64,000 nucleotides of DNA, taken from positions 1,054,001 to 1,118,000 of the forward strand of contig NZ_JAVDYC010000001.1 of the NCBI RefSeq assembly GCF_031458255.1, in the 5' to 3' direction. Shown here one piece after another: positions 20,524 through 30,448 of this stretch. The position numbers were made by a program, and so were the translations under genes. The first letter of the stretch is position 1; every line of letters starts with the position of its first letter. Below the pieces are notes generated by a model. It ran no database searches. It saw only the letters and a program-made list of their open reading frames with translations, and was not told the origin of the DNA. Origin of the DNA: Catenuloplanes niger (GTDB lineage Bacteria > Actinomycetota > Actinomycetes > Mycobacteriales > Micromonosporaceae).

Positions 20524-21327
20524 ATGTACCCGCTGAAGAACCGCGTCATCGCCGCGCTGGCCGCGCTCGTCACCGTCGCCGGGCTCGCCCTGTTCGGCGC
20601 GTCGAACACGGCCGCCGCGCACGGAGGTGGGCGGAAGCCCACGATCGTCCTCGTCCATGGCGCGTTCGCGGACGGCAGCAGCTGGGCACCGGTGATCGAG
20701 CAGCTGCACCGGCGCGGCTACACCGCTGTCGCCGTGGCCAACCCGCTGCGCGGGGTCCGCTCCGACGCCGACGCCCTCGAGGCGCGCCTCGCCGGCATCG
20801 ACGGTCCCGTGGTGCTGGTCGGCCACTCCTACGGCGGCGCGGTCATCACCAACGTCGCGGCACGGTCCCCGAAGGTGACGGCGCTGGTGTACGTTGCCGC
20901 CTTCGCCCCCGCCGAGGGGGAGGCCGCGGCGCAGCTCGCCGCGAAGTACCCGGGCAGCACGCTGGGCGAGACACTGGCCCCGGTCCCGCTGCCCGACGGC
21001 TCGAACGACCTCTACATCAAGCCCTCGCTCTTCCGGCAGCAGTTCGCCGCGGATGTCCCGGCGCACCGGGCCGCCCTGATGGCGAGCACCCAGCGCCCCA
21101 TTCGGGACGTCGCGCTGAACGAGGTGTCCGGCAAGCCCGCCTGGGCGAACATCCCCTCGTGGTTCCTGCTGGCCGGCGCGGACAAGAACATCCCGCTGCG
21201 GGCGCAGCGGTTCATGGCCGATCGCGCCGGCTCACGCGCCACCGTGACGGTGGAGGGCGCCTCGCACGCGGTGGCGGTCTCGCGTCCGGGTCCGGTCGTG
21301 ACGCTCATCCTCCGCGCCGCGGGCTGA
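20524..21327 (+). CDS. secreted alpha/beta hydrolase (EstC/salicylate-esterase-like)
   Basis: A 267-residue exported hydrolase. The signal peptide runs over the first ~32 residues (KNRVIAALAALVTVAGLALF, cleavage near TAAA-HG). The mature part has TIVLVHGAFADGSSW, the elbow VGHSYGGAVITNVA and a C-terminal histidine in VEGASHAVAVSRP. This is the short alpha/beta hydrolase family with the AFADGSSW signature, including plant-type methylesterases and bacterial EstC. It lies directly after the preceding cytoplasmic hydrolase and before a strong hairpin, so it ends that operon. Confidence 0.92.
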   Translation: MYPLKNRVIAALAALVTVAGLALFGASNTAAAHGGGRKPTIVLVHGAFADGSSWAPVIEQLHRRGYTAVAVANPLRGVRSDADALEARLAGIDGPVVLVGHSYGGAVITNVAARSPKVTALVYVAAFAPAEGEAAAQLAAKYPGSTLGETLAPVPLPDGSNDLYIKPSLFRQQFAADVPAHRAALMASTQRPIRDVALNEVSGKPAWANIPSWFLLAGADKNIPLRAQRFMADRAGSRATVTVEGASHAVAVSRPGPVVTLILRAAG

Positions 21328-21349
21328 CCCGCTCCCCCCGCCCCGGGGA

Positions 21350-21383
21350 CCGCGGTTCGCCGCCGGCCGGTGGCGAACCGCGG
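21350..21383 (+). terminator. strong stem-loop after the hydrolase pair
   Basis: A perfect 12-bp inverted repeat (ccgcggttcgcc and its complement) around a 10-base loop that is itself GC-rich, 22 bases after the secreted-hydrolase stop codon. Confidence 0.8.
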
Positions 21384-21476
21384 CGGTCACCGGGAGGGCG
21401 GGGATCCGGCCGCCGGCCACGTCGCGACGCAGTCCGGTTGACGGCCACGTCAACCGACCACCCCGAGGACGGAATC

Positions 21477-21698
21477 ATGACCGACCCCTACGCCACCGGC
21501 GAGCACCGCCCCGGCCGCCCCACGGACCCCACGCCACCCGGCTTTCCGGACATCATGTGGACGACGCTCGTCGTGGCTGTCGGCCTCAACGTGTTGTCCT
21601 CGATCGCCGGCTGGCCGCTGCGGGTCCAGCTCGCCACCGGCGCCATCGCGATCCTCTGCGGCGCGCTGCTCATCTCCCGCCACCTACGCCGCCGGTGA
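21477..21698 (+). CDS. small two-helix membrane protein, hypothetical
   Basis: A 73-residue protein: a polar, Pro-rich N-terminus followed by two membrane helices (TLVVAVGLNVLSSIAGW and LATGAIAILCGALLI) and an Arg-rich C-terminal end (SRHLRRR). ATG 21477 is preceded by gaggacgga. The long frame running into it from upstream is shadow. It sits between the hydrolase pair and the ABC exporter and reads the same way. No family recognised. Confidence 0.65.
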   Translation: MTDPYATGEHRPGRPTDPTPPGFPDIMWTTLVVAVGLNVLSSIAGWPLRVQLATGAIAILCGALLISRHLRRR

Positions 21699-21876
21699 GC
21701 GCCACGGTGGACCCGGCCGTCGTCCTGACCCGCGTCGGCAAGGCATCCGCCGGCGACGTGCCAGCCCTTCGACATCACGCTGCCGCTGCACCCGCCCGCC
21801 GCGGCGCCGGCCAGGCCGTGCCGTCCCGAGCGCCCGCTATCGCCGCCACCCACGTGACATCGAACCAGGAGACACC

Positions 21877-22833
21877 ATGATCGAGGCCATCGGCCTGACG
21901 AAACGGTACGGAGAGAAGTTCGCCGTGAACGAGGTCTCCTTCACCGTCCGCCCGGGAATGGTGACCGGATTCCTCGGGCCCAACGGCGCCGGCAAGTCGA
22001 CGACGATGCGGATGATCGTCGGTCTGGACCGGCCGACCGCCGGTTCGGTCACCGTCAACGGCAAGCCCTACGCGCAGCACCACGCCCCACTCGGCGAGGT
22101 CGGCGCGCTGCTCGACGCGAAGGCACTGCACGGCGGACGCTCCGCCCGCGCCCACCTGCTCGCCCAGGCGGCGACGCACGGCATCCCCCGGTCGCGCGTC
22201 GACGAGGTCATCGACGCCACGGGCCTGGGCACCGCGGCGGGCAAGCGAGCGGGCACGTTCTCGCTCGGCATGGGACAGCGCCTCGGCATCGCCACCGCGC
22301 TGCTCGGCGACCCGCACACGCTCATCCTCGACGAGCCCGTCAACGGACTCGACCCCGAAGGCGTGCTGTGGGTACGCGGGCTGCTGCGCGGGCTGGCCGC
22401 GGAGGGCCGGACCGTCCTGCTGTCCTCGCACCTGATGAGCGAGATGGCGCTCACGGCGGACCACCTGATCGTCGTCGGGCGCGGACGGGTGATCGCCGAC
22501 GCCTCGGTCGGCGACATCGTCTCCCGCGCGCGGGGTTCCAGCGTCCGCGTCCGGACGCCCATGTCCGCGGAACTCCGTGCCGTGCTGAGCGAGCGGCCCG
22601 AGATCGGTGTCACGTCCGTGGGCCCCGACGTCCTCGACGTCACGGGGAGCACCGCCCCACAGATCGCCACCCTGGCCGCCGCCGCCGGACTCGTGCTGTA
22701 CGAACTCACTCCCGTCGAGGTCTCCCTGGAGGACGCCTACATGAAGCTGACCGCCACGGAGGTCGAGTACCGCTCGACTGCCGCCCCGGATGCCCCCACG
22801 AGCACCCGGGCGACGCGGGGAGACGCGCGATGA
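21877..22833 (+). CDS. ABC transporter ATP-binding protein (DrrA/CcmA type)
   Basis: A 318-residue ATPase: Walker A (GFLGPNGAGKSTTMRM), signature region FSLGMGQRLGIATALLG (a GMGQ variant common in this actinobacterial group), Walker B (TLILDEPVNGLDPEG) and the H-loop (LLSSHLMSEM). The C-terminal ~90 residues are the accessory domain of drug-export ATPases (LYELTPVEVSLEDAYMKLT). ATG 21877 has a caggagac ribosome site. Its stop overlaps the permease start by four bases (ATGA), indicating translational coupling. Together they form a two-gene exporter, likely for a lipophilic compound or peptide. Confidence 0.93.
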   Translation: MIEAIGLTKRYGEKFAVNEVSFTVRPGMVTGFLGPNGAGKSTTMRMIVGLDRPTAGSVTVNGKPYAQHHAPLGEVGALLDAKALHGGRSARAHLLAQAATHGIPRSRVDEVIDATGLGTAAGKRAGTFSLGMGQRLGIATALLGDPHTLILDEPVNGLDPEGVLWVRGLLRGLAAEGRTVLLSSHLMSEMALTADHLIVVGRGRVIADASVGDIVSRARGSSVRVRTPMSAELRAVLSERPEIGVTSVGPDVLDVTGSTAPQIATLAAAAGLVLYELTPVEVSLEDAYMKLTATEVEYRSTAAPDAPTSTRATRGDAR

Positions 22834-23666
22834 CCGCCGCGACCACACCCTCGACCCATCGGACGCGCGTGCACCCGGCGACCTTTCCCCGGCTCGTCAC
22901 CGCGGAGTGGATCAAGTTCCGCACGCTGAGGTCGAGCTGGTGGATCCTGGCGACGGGGGTGCTCGTCATCCCGGCGTTCGCGGTGTCGAGGATGGTGAGC
23001 ATCGCCCAGGTGCCTGAACTGGTCGGCAAGCCGGGCATGTTCGGCGCGGTCTACGTGACCTCGGGGGTCGCGCTGACCCAGCTCGCGTTCTGCACCCTCG
23101 GAGTCCTGGCGATCACCGGTGAGTACGGCACCGGCCAGATCCGCTCGACCTTCGTCGCGGCTCCCACCCGCGTACCGGCGTTGGCCGCCAAGCTCCTCGT
23201 CACGCTTGCCGCGGTCGTCGCCGCCTCGCTCGTCGCCGTCGCGCTGGCATGGGCCGGCAGCATCCCCTGGTTCGGCCAGACCGGCCTGTCCATCGACCTG
23301 TCGCGCGAGCAGGACTTCCGGATCATGCTCGGCGTGCCGCTCTACCTGGCCGCCGCGACAGCCCTGGCATTCGGCATCGGTACGATCGTGCGCAGCTCGG
23401 CGGGCGGGCTCGTGATCGTGCTGGGCCTGCTGCTGGTGGTGGAGAGCGTCCTGGCCCTGGTCCCGTGGGCACCCCTTCAGACGCTCGGCGCCTACCTACC
23501 GGCGAGCGCGGGCAGCCGGCTGCTGCTCGCCGAGGAGGCCGGATCGGTGGTCGCGGCGTCGACCAGTACGGCGCTGTCCCCCTGGGCGGGCTACGGAGTC
23601 ATGCTCGCGTGGGTGGCGGCCGTGCTCGCCGTGGCCGTCGGGCTGGTCCGGCGCCGGGACGCCTGA
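22830..23666 (+). CDS. ABC-2 type transporter permease
   Basis: A 278-residue permease with about six membrane segments (SWWILATGVLVIPAFAV; VALTQLAFCTLGVLAIT; LLVTLAAVVAASLVAVA; LYLAAATALAFGIGTIV; GLVIVLGLLLVVESVLA; VMLAWVAAVLAVAVGLV). The N-terminus contains the family's LVTAEWIKFRTLRSSWW motif that precedes helix 1. It pairs with the upstream ATPase through an ATGA overlap. Function and substrate follow the ATPase: export, substrate unknown. Confidence 0.92.
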   Translation: MTAATTPSTHRTRVHPATFPRLVTAEWIKFRTLRSSWWILATGVLVIPAFAVSRMVSIAQVPELVGKPGMFGAVYVTSGVALTQLAFCTLGVLAITGEYGTGQIRSTFVAAPTRVPALAAKLLVTLAAVVAASLVAVALAWAGSIPWFGQTGLSIDLSREQDFRIMLGVPLYLAAATALAFGIGTIVRSSAGGLVIVLGLLLVVESVLALVPWAPLQTLGAYLPASAGSRLLLAEEAGSVVAASTSTALSPWAGYGVMLAWVAAVLAVAVGLVRRRDA

Positions 23667-23731
23667 CGCCGGATTCGCGCCGGATCCGGTGGGCGATCGC
23701 GACGTAGCCGCGGTGACCTCGCCCGGCCGTT

Positions 23732-24150
23732 CTACTCGCCCGGGACGCGGATGGCCGGCGCGACGTCGAGGAGGGCCGCCGTCCGCTGCCAGAGTCGCGC
23801 CGCGGTGGCGGGGTTCCGGGCGGCGCGGCTGGGCCGGCGGACCGCCGCGCGGCGGCCGGTGAAGCTGAAGAGGCCGTCCGGGCCGACGTACGCGTTACCG
23901 GGGACATCCCGCGAGACCGCGTGGACGATGGGCACCGTGGCCGGCTCGACGTTCTGGACCAGGAACGGCATACGGTTCACGACGTTCAGCCAGGAGTGCG
24001 CGTTGAGCTCGCTGCGTACGACGCCCGGGTGCGCGACGACCGAGCGGATCCGGCTGCCCGCGGCGGTGAGCTGCCGCTGCAGCTCCAGCGAGAACAGGAT
24101 GACGGCCAGCTTGGCGGCGTTGTACTTGTCGAGCACCAGTGATACTGACC
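23732..24150 (-). pseudogene. short-chain dehydrogenase C-terminal fragment
   Basis: About 135 residues of an SDR: the active-site helix (LDKYNAAKLAVILFSLELQR, where Tyr-x-x-x-Lys appears as YNAAK), the post-catalytic VVAHPGVVRSELN and a C-terminal tail to the stop at 23732. The Rossmann NAD-binding half is missing. Upstream on the same strand the sequence passes straight into a chemoreceptor gene in another frame at about 24145. A deletion that joined the two genes is the simplest reading. Confidence 0.8.
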
Positions 24151-25181
24151 GCCTCCGCGGCGACCCGCGCGGCCTCGGCCGCGTTCTGCGAGATCTCCCG
24201 GATCGACGCGCCCATCTCCTCGCCGCCGGCCGAGACCGTCTCGACGCTGCGCGAGACCTCCTCGGCGGCCGTGGACACGGCCTGCGCCTGGGTGGACGCC
24301 TCCTGCGCCGACTCGGCGATCTGCATCGACGTGCTGGTCATCTGCTCGGCCGCGCCGGCCAGCGAGGTGGCCGAGCCGTCGATGGTGTGCACGGTACGGC
24401 GAAGGTTGTCCACGGCCGTGTCCAGCGCCTGCGCCATCCGGCCGGGCTCGTCCCGGCTGCTGACGCCGCTGTGCCGGGTCAGGTCACCGGCCGCGAGCGC
24501 GTCGCAGACGTCCTTGACCTTGAGCAGGGAGGCAACGATCCGGCGGGCGACCAGGACACCGAGCCCGAGCGCGAGCACCGCGCCGACCACCATCACCACG
24601 ATCGAGGTGGTCCGTCCGGACCGGTAGCCGGCCGCGGCGGCGTTCGCGTTCTTCGCGGCATCCGCGGTCTCCACCGCGTCCAGCTCGGCCTGGTCCGCGT
24701 CGAGCTCCTTCATCAACGGCGTGACCTTCGCGGTTCGCACCGCGGACCACTCGGCGGACGCGTTGCGCTCGCCCACCGGCAGCAACTCCTCCTGCGCGAT
24801 CGTCACGTACGCGCCGAACAACGACTCCACCTTGCCGATGAGAGCCGGATCGGCGGCGAGATTGGTCCCCCGGTAGGTGGCCAGCGCCGTCCCGAACGCC
24901 TCGGCCTGGGCCGTGAAGGCCTCGGTGTAGGAGTCGACCTCCGTCGCGGCTGTCGACACCGCCTGATTCGCCGCGGCCAGACGCGCCTGATAGATCGCGG
25001 ACTTGATCTGCCCGACCGCCTTGATGCTGGCGACGTTGCTGGTGTAGATCAGCTACGCCGACCGGCTGCTGTCGGACAGGCGGGTCAGCCCGACGAGGCC
25101 GACCACCACCGCGACCAGCACCGCGGTGGCCACCGCCGTGAGGCTCTTGACGTTGATGCTGAGGTTCTCGAACCGTGCCAC
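24150..25181 (-). pseudogene. methyl-accepting chemotaxis protein, nonsense-mutated and 3'-truncated
   Basis: A chemoreceptor: N-terminal helix (LTAVATAVLVAVVVGLVG), an extracellular four-helix-bundle region, a second helix (TTSIVVMVVGAVLALGLGVL), HAMP (ALAAGDLTRHSGVSSRDEPG) and the beginning of the signalling coiled coil (QEASTQAQAVSTAAEEVSRS). It has two defects. An amber codon at 25053-25055 interrupts the frame right after DSSRSA, where a Gln codon is expected. The gene stops being receptor-like at about 24145, before the conserved hairpin tip, where it meets the SDR fragment. GTG 25181 is the start (gggaagg six bases upstream). Confidence 0.85.
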
Positions 25182-25411
25182 TGTCGACCTTCCCGCCCCG
25201 AGGTCCCGCCGACAGCCATGTCCCGGGCCGTTCGATCGCGGGCCGTGCTTCCACCACCATCGCTCCTCACCGGTGCGCCATGGACCCGGTTCCGGCAATT
25301 CGCCCCGATGCCGCGGACGGCTCACGCCGCCGCCGGTGGCCGCGGGCGGCGGAGCGGTGAACGGCCGGCGGACGGCCGCAGAAAACGTGTTCTCCACACG
25401 ATCGACTATCC

Positions 25412-26773
25412 TGGGAGACCAACGACTCCTTCGGGGCGCTCACCCAGGCTCTGATGTGGACCGTCACCGGTGACGAGGTCTATCGGCGCAACGCCGTCCA
25501 GGTGCTGCGGACCTGGGCCGGCATGGACCCGGAGCGGTACGCGTACTTCCCGGACGCGCACATCCACACCGGGCATCCGCTGTACCAGTTCCTGATGGCC
25601 GCGGAGATCATCCGCGCCACCCGGCCGCTGGCCGACGACACCCCCGGCACCTACGGCGGCTACGACGTCGTCTGGAGCGCCACCGACGACCGGCGGCTGC
25701 TGACCAACTTCGCCGACCCGGTCGTCACCACGTTCCTGCACTCCAACACCCGCTGGATGAACCAGCACAACTTCGGGCTCTTCGGCCGGCTGGCGACGGC
25801 GATCTACGCCGACGACGCCGCTGGCTACGCGACGGGCGTCGAGTGGTTCACCGTCAACTCGGCCTACCCCGGCTACGACAACGGCGCCCTCGCCCCGCAG
25901 ATCCCGCTCCTCGAGGTCGACGACCCGGACAACCCGTACGGCCACGACATCGTCCAGGTGCGGGAGATGGGCCGGGACCAGGCGCACGGCGAGTGCAACA
26001 TCGACAACTTCACCGGGCTGGCCCGGATCCTCGAGGTCCAGGGCACCCGGGTCGACCCGGGTGCCGGCACCGTCTCGACCCGCGCGGACGCGGTCAGCAG
26101 CTACGACTTCCTCGGCCGGCGCCTGCTCGCCGGCGCGAACGCCTTCTACGGCTTCATGCTCGGTGCCTGGGTGCCCTGGGCCGACGAACGCGGCGAGGGC
26201 TGGGACGGCACCGTCTCCCAGGCCTACCGGGGGCGGCTGTTCAACCCGGTCAACGAACTCTTCTACGAGTACGCGCCGGAGCGCGGCGTCGACGTCGCCA
26301 CGGAGGCACCGTGGCTGGCGAGGCTCTCCGAGCGCCGCGACGGCCCCTACTTCCACAACGGCACCGCCGTGACCAACTTCTGGGCGCCCGGCGACAAGAA
26401 CCCCGAGTACTGGGTGGCATTCCCGGCCGAGCTGGCCGGCACCGCCCCACCCGCCCGGCCCGCGAGCGCGGACCTGCCCTTCGCCCGGTGGGGCCTGCCC
26501 CTCGACGACCGCACCGAGATCGTCGACGGCGTCGCCCGCGCCCACGTCACCCCGCGGGGTACGACCGGTGTCGTCACCCGCGTCATGCACGACGGCAACG
26601 GCAGCAACGCGCTGCTGGTCCGCGCGGACGGCGCCGCCACCCTCGAGGTGCTGGACAAGGAACCGGCCTCCCCGCGCAACCCGGACGGCGGGCACCGAGC
26701 CCGGCCCGCGGCCGGAAATGGATGGAGGCGGCCGCCGGCTCGCTGCTACGGTCGCCGCATGTACACCCGCTGA
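25412..26773 (+). pseudogene. secreted polysaccharide-lyase-like (alginate lyase superfamily-type) gene lacking its 5' end
   Basis: The homology-bearing frame begins abruptly at WETNDSFGALTQALMW (25412) and the first ATG (25454) is inside a helix. The ~440 visible residues are an alpha/alpha-toroid-like protein: RRNAVQVLRTWAGMDPERYA, DAHIHTGHPLYQFLMAAEII, TRWMNQHNFGLFGRLATAIY, EMGRDQAHGECNIDNF, then a C-terminal beta-rich part. The MGRDQAH and NQHN elements recall alginate-lyase-superfamily or heparinase-like enzymes; the family is not certain. No signal peptide or N-terminal domain remains. The upstream ~230 bases hold neither. Its last ~25 residues are Arg-rich and may be read-through after a second defect. 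Confidence 0.65.
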
Positions 26774-27375
26774 GACTCTTCGCCCCGAAGCGAGCGGCTC
26801 ACCCCGCCCGCTTCCGCGTCATGCCCTCGTCTCAGCAGATCGGTGTCCGACATGACATCCAGCTCATCCATTCGTCCCCGCACACTCCCGCGGGTGCAGT
26901 TCCCGCCGCCCCTCCCCGCCTCACCGGTGAGATCCAGGACCTGGTGCGGCGTACGCGGACAGCACCTGGTCCTCCGGCGGCCGGACCGTCTCGAAGTCCG
27001 CTTCGTCCGGCGGCCGCCGGCCCGGCCGGTCCTCCCGCAGGCCGACGGCAGCCCGCCATGGCACGCCCGGAGCCGGAACCGGCGCGGCCGCGGCACCCGG
27101 CCCGGTCCGCGCCCGTCCCCCACCCGGTCGAGGTGGCCGGTCCGCGCCGTAGGTGCCCACCGCCGCGGTCGCTGACGGACAGCGGACCCTCGCCCGCCAG
27201 GTCGTGCGGCGCCCCGGGGACCGGTGCGAGCGAGCCGACCGGCGGCGCGCACATCGCTGCCGGGATCACCGCCGCCCGGCGCGTGCCGCCGGGCGGCAGC
27301 ACGCCCACTGCCGGCCCAAGGTCGTATTTGCCGCCGTACGACGCACTTCTCGCCCGACCTAGGATCGAAAACGGT
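26774..27375. other. 600-base spacer before the AfsR-like regulator
   Basis: No convincing gene. Open frames on both strands have arginine/proline/glycine-rich shadow composition. A minus-strand frame at 26921-27160 ending in ADFETVRPPEDQVLSAYAAP has somewhat better composition and could be a remnant, but nothing identifies it. The region should contain the promoter of the regulator at 27376. Confidence 0.35.
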
Positions 27376-30147
27376 ATGGAGACACGATTCACCGTGCTCG
27401 GGGAGGTACGCGCCCACCGGGACGACACCGAGGTCGACACCGGGACCGGCCGCACCCGGCTGGTGATCGCGCTGCTGCTGGCCCGCGCGAACGAGATCGT
27501 CACCCGGGACAGCCTGCTCGCGCTGCTGTGGGACGGCGACCCGCCGGACAGCGCGGTCAACGTGGTGCACCAGCAGATCGGCCTGATCCGCCGGATCATC
27601 GATCCCGGCCTGCCGCCCCGCGCCGCCGGCGACCGGCTGATCGGCACGCCCGGCGGCTACCGGATGCGCGCCGACGCCGGCACCGCCGACGTGCTGGAGT
27701 TCCGCGAGCTGGTCGCCCGAGCCCGCGACGCGGCCGCGGACGGACGGCCCGGCGACGCCGTACCCGGCCTGGTCACCGCCCTTTCGCTGTGGTCCGGCCC
27801 GTTCGGCGGCGAGCCGGGCCGGCACCCGGAGTTCACCGCGGTCGACCGGGAGCGGGCCGCCGCGGCGTGCGACCTCGCGGACGCGGCCCTGCGCAGCGGC
27901 GTCACGGACGGCGTGCTGCCGCTGGTGCGCGCGGTCGCCGACGGCGACCCGTTGGACGAGTCGCTCGCCGCCCGGGTCGTCCGGCTGCTCGACGCGGCCG
28001 GCCGGACCGCGGAGGCACGGGCGCACCTCGCGCTCACCGTCGGCCGGCTCCGCGACGAGCTGGGCGTCGATCCCGGCCCGGAGCTGGCCGCGGCCGCACC
28101 GGAACCGGTCCGGGCGGTGCGGCGCCCGGCCGAGCTGCCGCCGGACCTGCGCTGGTTCACCGGCCGGGAAGTGGAGCTCGCCGCGCTGACCGGCGCCGCG
28201 GACCGGGGTGCCGGCGTCATCGCCGTCGACGGCCTGCCCGGTGCCGGCAAATCCACGCTGGCCGTGCACTGGGCCCACAGCGTCGCGGACCGGTTCCCGG
28301 ACGGACAACTCTTCGCGCAGCTGCGTGGCTTCGACCCGGCCGGTCCCGAGCGGCCGGACGACGTGCTGCTGCACTTCCTCCAGGCGCTCGGCGTCGCCGA
28401 ACCGGACGTGCCGGCCGGCACCGACGCGCGTGGCGCCCTGCTGCGCACGCTCACCGCCGGCCGGCGGCTGCTCGTCGTGCTCGACGACGCGCGCGATGTC
28501 GCCCAGGTCCGGCCCTTGCTGCCGGCCGGCGACGGGTGCCTGACGCTGGTCACCGCGCGCGCCCGGCTCACCGGGCTGGCAGTCTCCGGCGCCGAGCTGC
28601 TCGCGCTCGGCCTGCCCTCGGCAGCGGACGCCCGCACGGAGCTCCGCGATCGGCTCGGTGGCGGCACCGATGCGGAGCTGGACACGATCGTGGCGTACTG
28701 CGGGCGGCTGCCGCTGGCGCTGTCCGTGGTCGCGGCGCGCGCGGCCGGGCGCACCGGCGGGCTCGGCGAGGTCATCCGCGAGCTGCACGACACGTACGGG
28801 ACGCTGGACGCGTTCGACGGTGACGACCCGCTCAGCGACGTCCGCACCGCGTTGTCCTGGTCGTACCGGCAGCTCGGCCCGGACGCGGCCCGCCTGTTCC
28901 GGCTGTTGCCGGCGTTCCCCGGCCCGGACGTCACGCTGCCCGTGCTGGCGAGTCTCGCCGGGTCGCCGCGCCGCGACACCGCCCGGCTGGCCCGCGAGCT
29001 GACCCGCACCGGCCTGCTGACCGAGCGGGCCGCCGGGCGCTTCGCGCCGCACGACCTGATCCGGGTGTACGCCGCGGAGCTGGCCGCCGCGCACGACCCG
29101 GAGACGGAGCGGGACGACGCGTTCGAGCGGGTTCTCGTCCACTATGGTGCGACGCTGCGCACCGCGAGCGCCCGCAACCTCGCCATCCGGTTCGCGCCGG
29201 AGTACGCGCCGCCGCGCCCGGACGTGACGCCGGAGGAGTTCGCGGACGCGCCGGCGGCCGCCGCCTGGTTCGCCGCCGAGCTGCCCGGGCTGCAGGCGGC
29301 GCTGCGGCACGCCTACGCCCGGGGCGCCAACCCGTGGCAGGTCGCCGCGCACGCCATGCCGTTCTTCCAGTGGACGGGCAGGATGCGCGAGTGGGAGGCC
29401 ACCGCGCGGGAGTCGCTGGCCGCCTCGGTCGCGGCCGGTGACGACCTGGCCGCCGGGCACCTGCACCGGCTGCTGGCCAGCGCGCTCCACCAGTCCGGCG
29501 ACGAGCACGGTGCCGCCCTCCACCTGTCGGCCGCGCTGGACCTCTTCGTCCGGCTCGGCCTGCCCAAGGAGCAGGCCGGTGTCCATCTCAACCTGGGACA
29601 CGTGCACGGTGAGCTGACGGCGGACTGGGACGGCGTGGCCAGCGCCCGGCACTACGGGCAGGCCGCCGAGCTCTACGCGCGGGCCGGCAACCGGGTGCCG
29701 CAGGCGATGAGCACGGCCGGGGTCGCCGGCAGCCTGATCCGGCAGGGCCGCATCGACGAGGGCATCGCCGCGTTCGCACGGGTGGAGACGATCCTCGGCG
29801 AGCCGCCGCGCGGATACCAGAACGCGTTCGTCTTCTACCAGCTCGGCCGCGGCTTCGCCGGGCATCCGGACCGGGTCCGGGACAGCATCGACTGCCTGCT
29901 GCTCGCGGTCCGGTTCGACGAGGAGACCGGCAACGAGCTGAGCTTCTACATCGGCATCATCCAGCTGGCCGAGGCGTACCTGGCAGCCGGCCGCACCATG
30001 GAGGCCCGCGGCGCCCTGGAACGCGCGACGGCCGCCAGCCGGGCGATGGAGAACGACGGCGCCATCCGCAACTACCGCGACCGCCTCACCGCGCTGGCGG
30101 ACGCGCTCGGCGCACGGACCGGCACCGGCGACGACACGCGCCGGTGA
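27376..30147 (+). CDS. AfsR/SARP-family transcriptional regulator with NB-ARC ATPase and TPR domains
   Basis: A 923-residue regulator. The N-terminal winged helix (RFTVLGEVRAHRDD, then LLALLWDGDPPDSAVNVVHQ) and bacterial transcriptional activation domain (to ~245) define a SARP. The central NB-ARC ATPase has Walker A VDGLPGAGKSTLAVHWA (~292) and RLLVVLDDARD as Walker B. The C-terminal third is TPR-like (HRLLASALHQSGDEHGAALH). This is the AfsR/DnrI-fusion layout that activates specialised-metabolite genes in actinomycetes. ATG 27376 gives the normal SARP start; the long in-frame upstream extension is noncoding. No obvious biosynthetic cluster adjoins it, so targets may be the downstream two-component/MacAB operon or lie elsewhere. 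Confidence 0.92.
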   Translation: METRFTVLGEVRAHRDDTEVDTGTGRTRLVIALLLARANEIVTRDSLLALLWDGDPPDSAVNVVHQQIGLIRRIIDPGLPPRAAGDRLIGTPGGYRMRADAGTADVLEFRELVARARDAAADGRPGDAVPGLVTALSLWSGPFGGEPGRHPEFTAVDRERAAAACDLADAALRSGVTDGVLPLVRAVADGDPLDESLAARVVRLLDAAGRTAEARAHLALTVGRLRDELGVDPGPELAAAAPEPVRAVRRPAELPPDLRWFTGREVELAALTGAADRGAGVIAVDGLPGAGKSTLAVHWAHSVADRFPDGQLFAQLRGFDPAGPERPDDVLLHFLQALGVAEPDVPAGTDARGALLRTLTAGRRLLVVLDDARDVAQVRPLLPAGDGCLTLVTARARLTGLAVSGAELLALGLPSAADARTELRDRLGGGTDAELDTIVAYCGRLPLALSVVAARAAGRTGGLGEVIRELHDTYGTLDAFDGDDPLSDVRTALSWSYRQLGPDAARLFRLLPAFPGPDVTLPVLASLAGSPRRDTARLARELTRTGLLTERAAGRFAPHDLIRVYAAELAAAHDPETERDDAFERVLVHYGATLRTASARNLAIRFAPEYAPPRPDVTPEEFADAPAAAAWFAAELPGLQAALRHAYARGANPWQVAAHAMPFFQWTGRMREWEATARESLAASVAAGDDLAAGHLHRLLASALHQSGDEHGAALHLSAALDLFVRLGLPKEQAGVHLNLGHVHGELTADWDGVASARHYGQAAELYARAGNRVPQAMSTAGVAGSLIRQGRIDEGIAAFARVETILGEPPRGYQNAFVFYQLGRGFAGHPDRVRDSIDCLLLAVRFDEETGNELSFYIGIIQLAEAYLAAGRTMEARGALERATAASRAMENDGAIRNYRDRLTALADALGARTGTGDDTRR

Positions 30148-30448
30148 CGGCAGGATCGCCGGACAGGTGACGGGCGCGGTGTGCCGGTGGCGGCCGGGAC
30201 GGCGGCGGCGGCCGTGGCCGTCGGTGGCCACAGCAGCCGCAGACGTCGCGAAGACGCCGCACCGGCGCGGGAAGGGGACAGATGGTTCACGTCCGCCGAC
30301 GTCAGGAGGCGTGGCATGAACCCGGCGTGAACCATGCGGGCCGTGCCCGCTCGAGGGCCGGCCGCCCCGACAAGATCTGCCTGAGGTGACCGCGCTTATC
30401 GTATCTTTATGTCGGCGCTGTCACAGTATGCGGCTGGGGGGTGCTGAC

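Noticed and set aside
26843-27175. Pro/Arg-rich plus-strand frame upstream of the AfsR-like gene
   Set aside because: No coding-like composition or ribosome site.
26746-30231. 1161-codon minus-strand frame opposite the AfsR-like gene
   Set aside because: Antisense shadow of a high-GC gene, with no motif or start signal.
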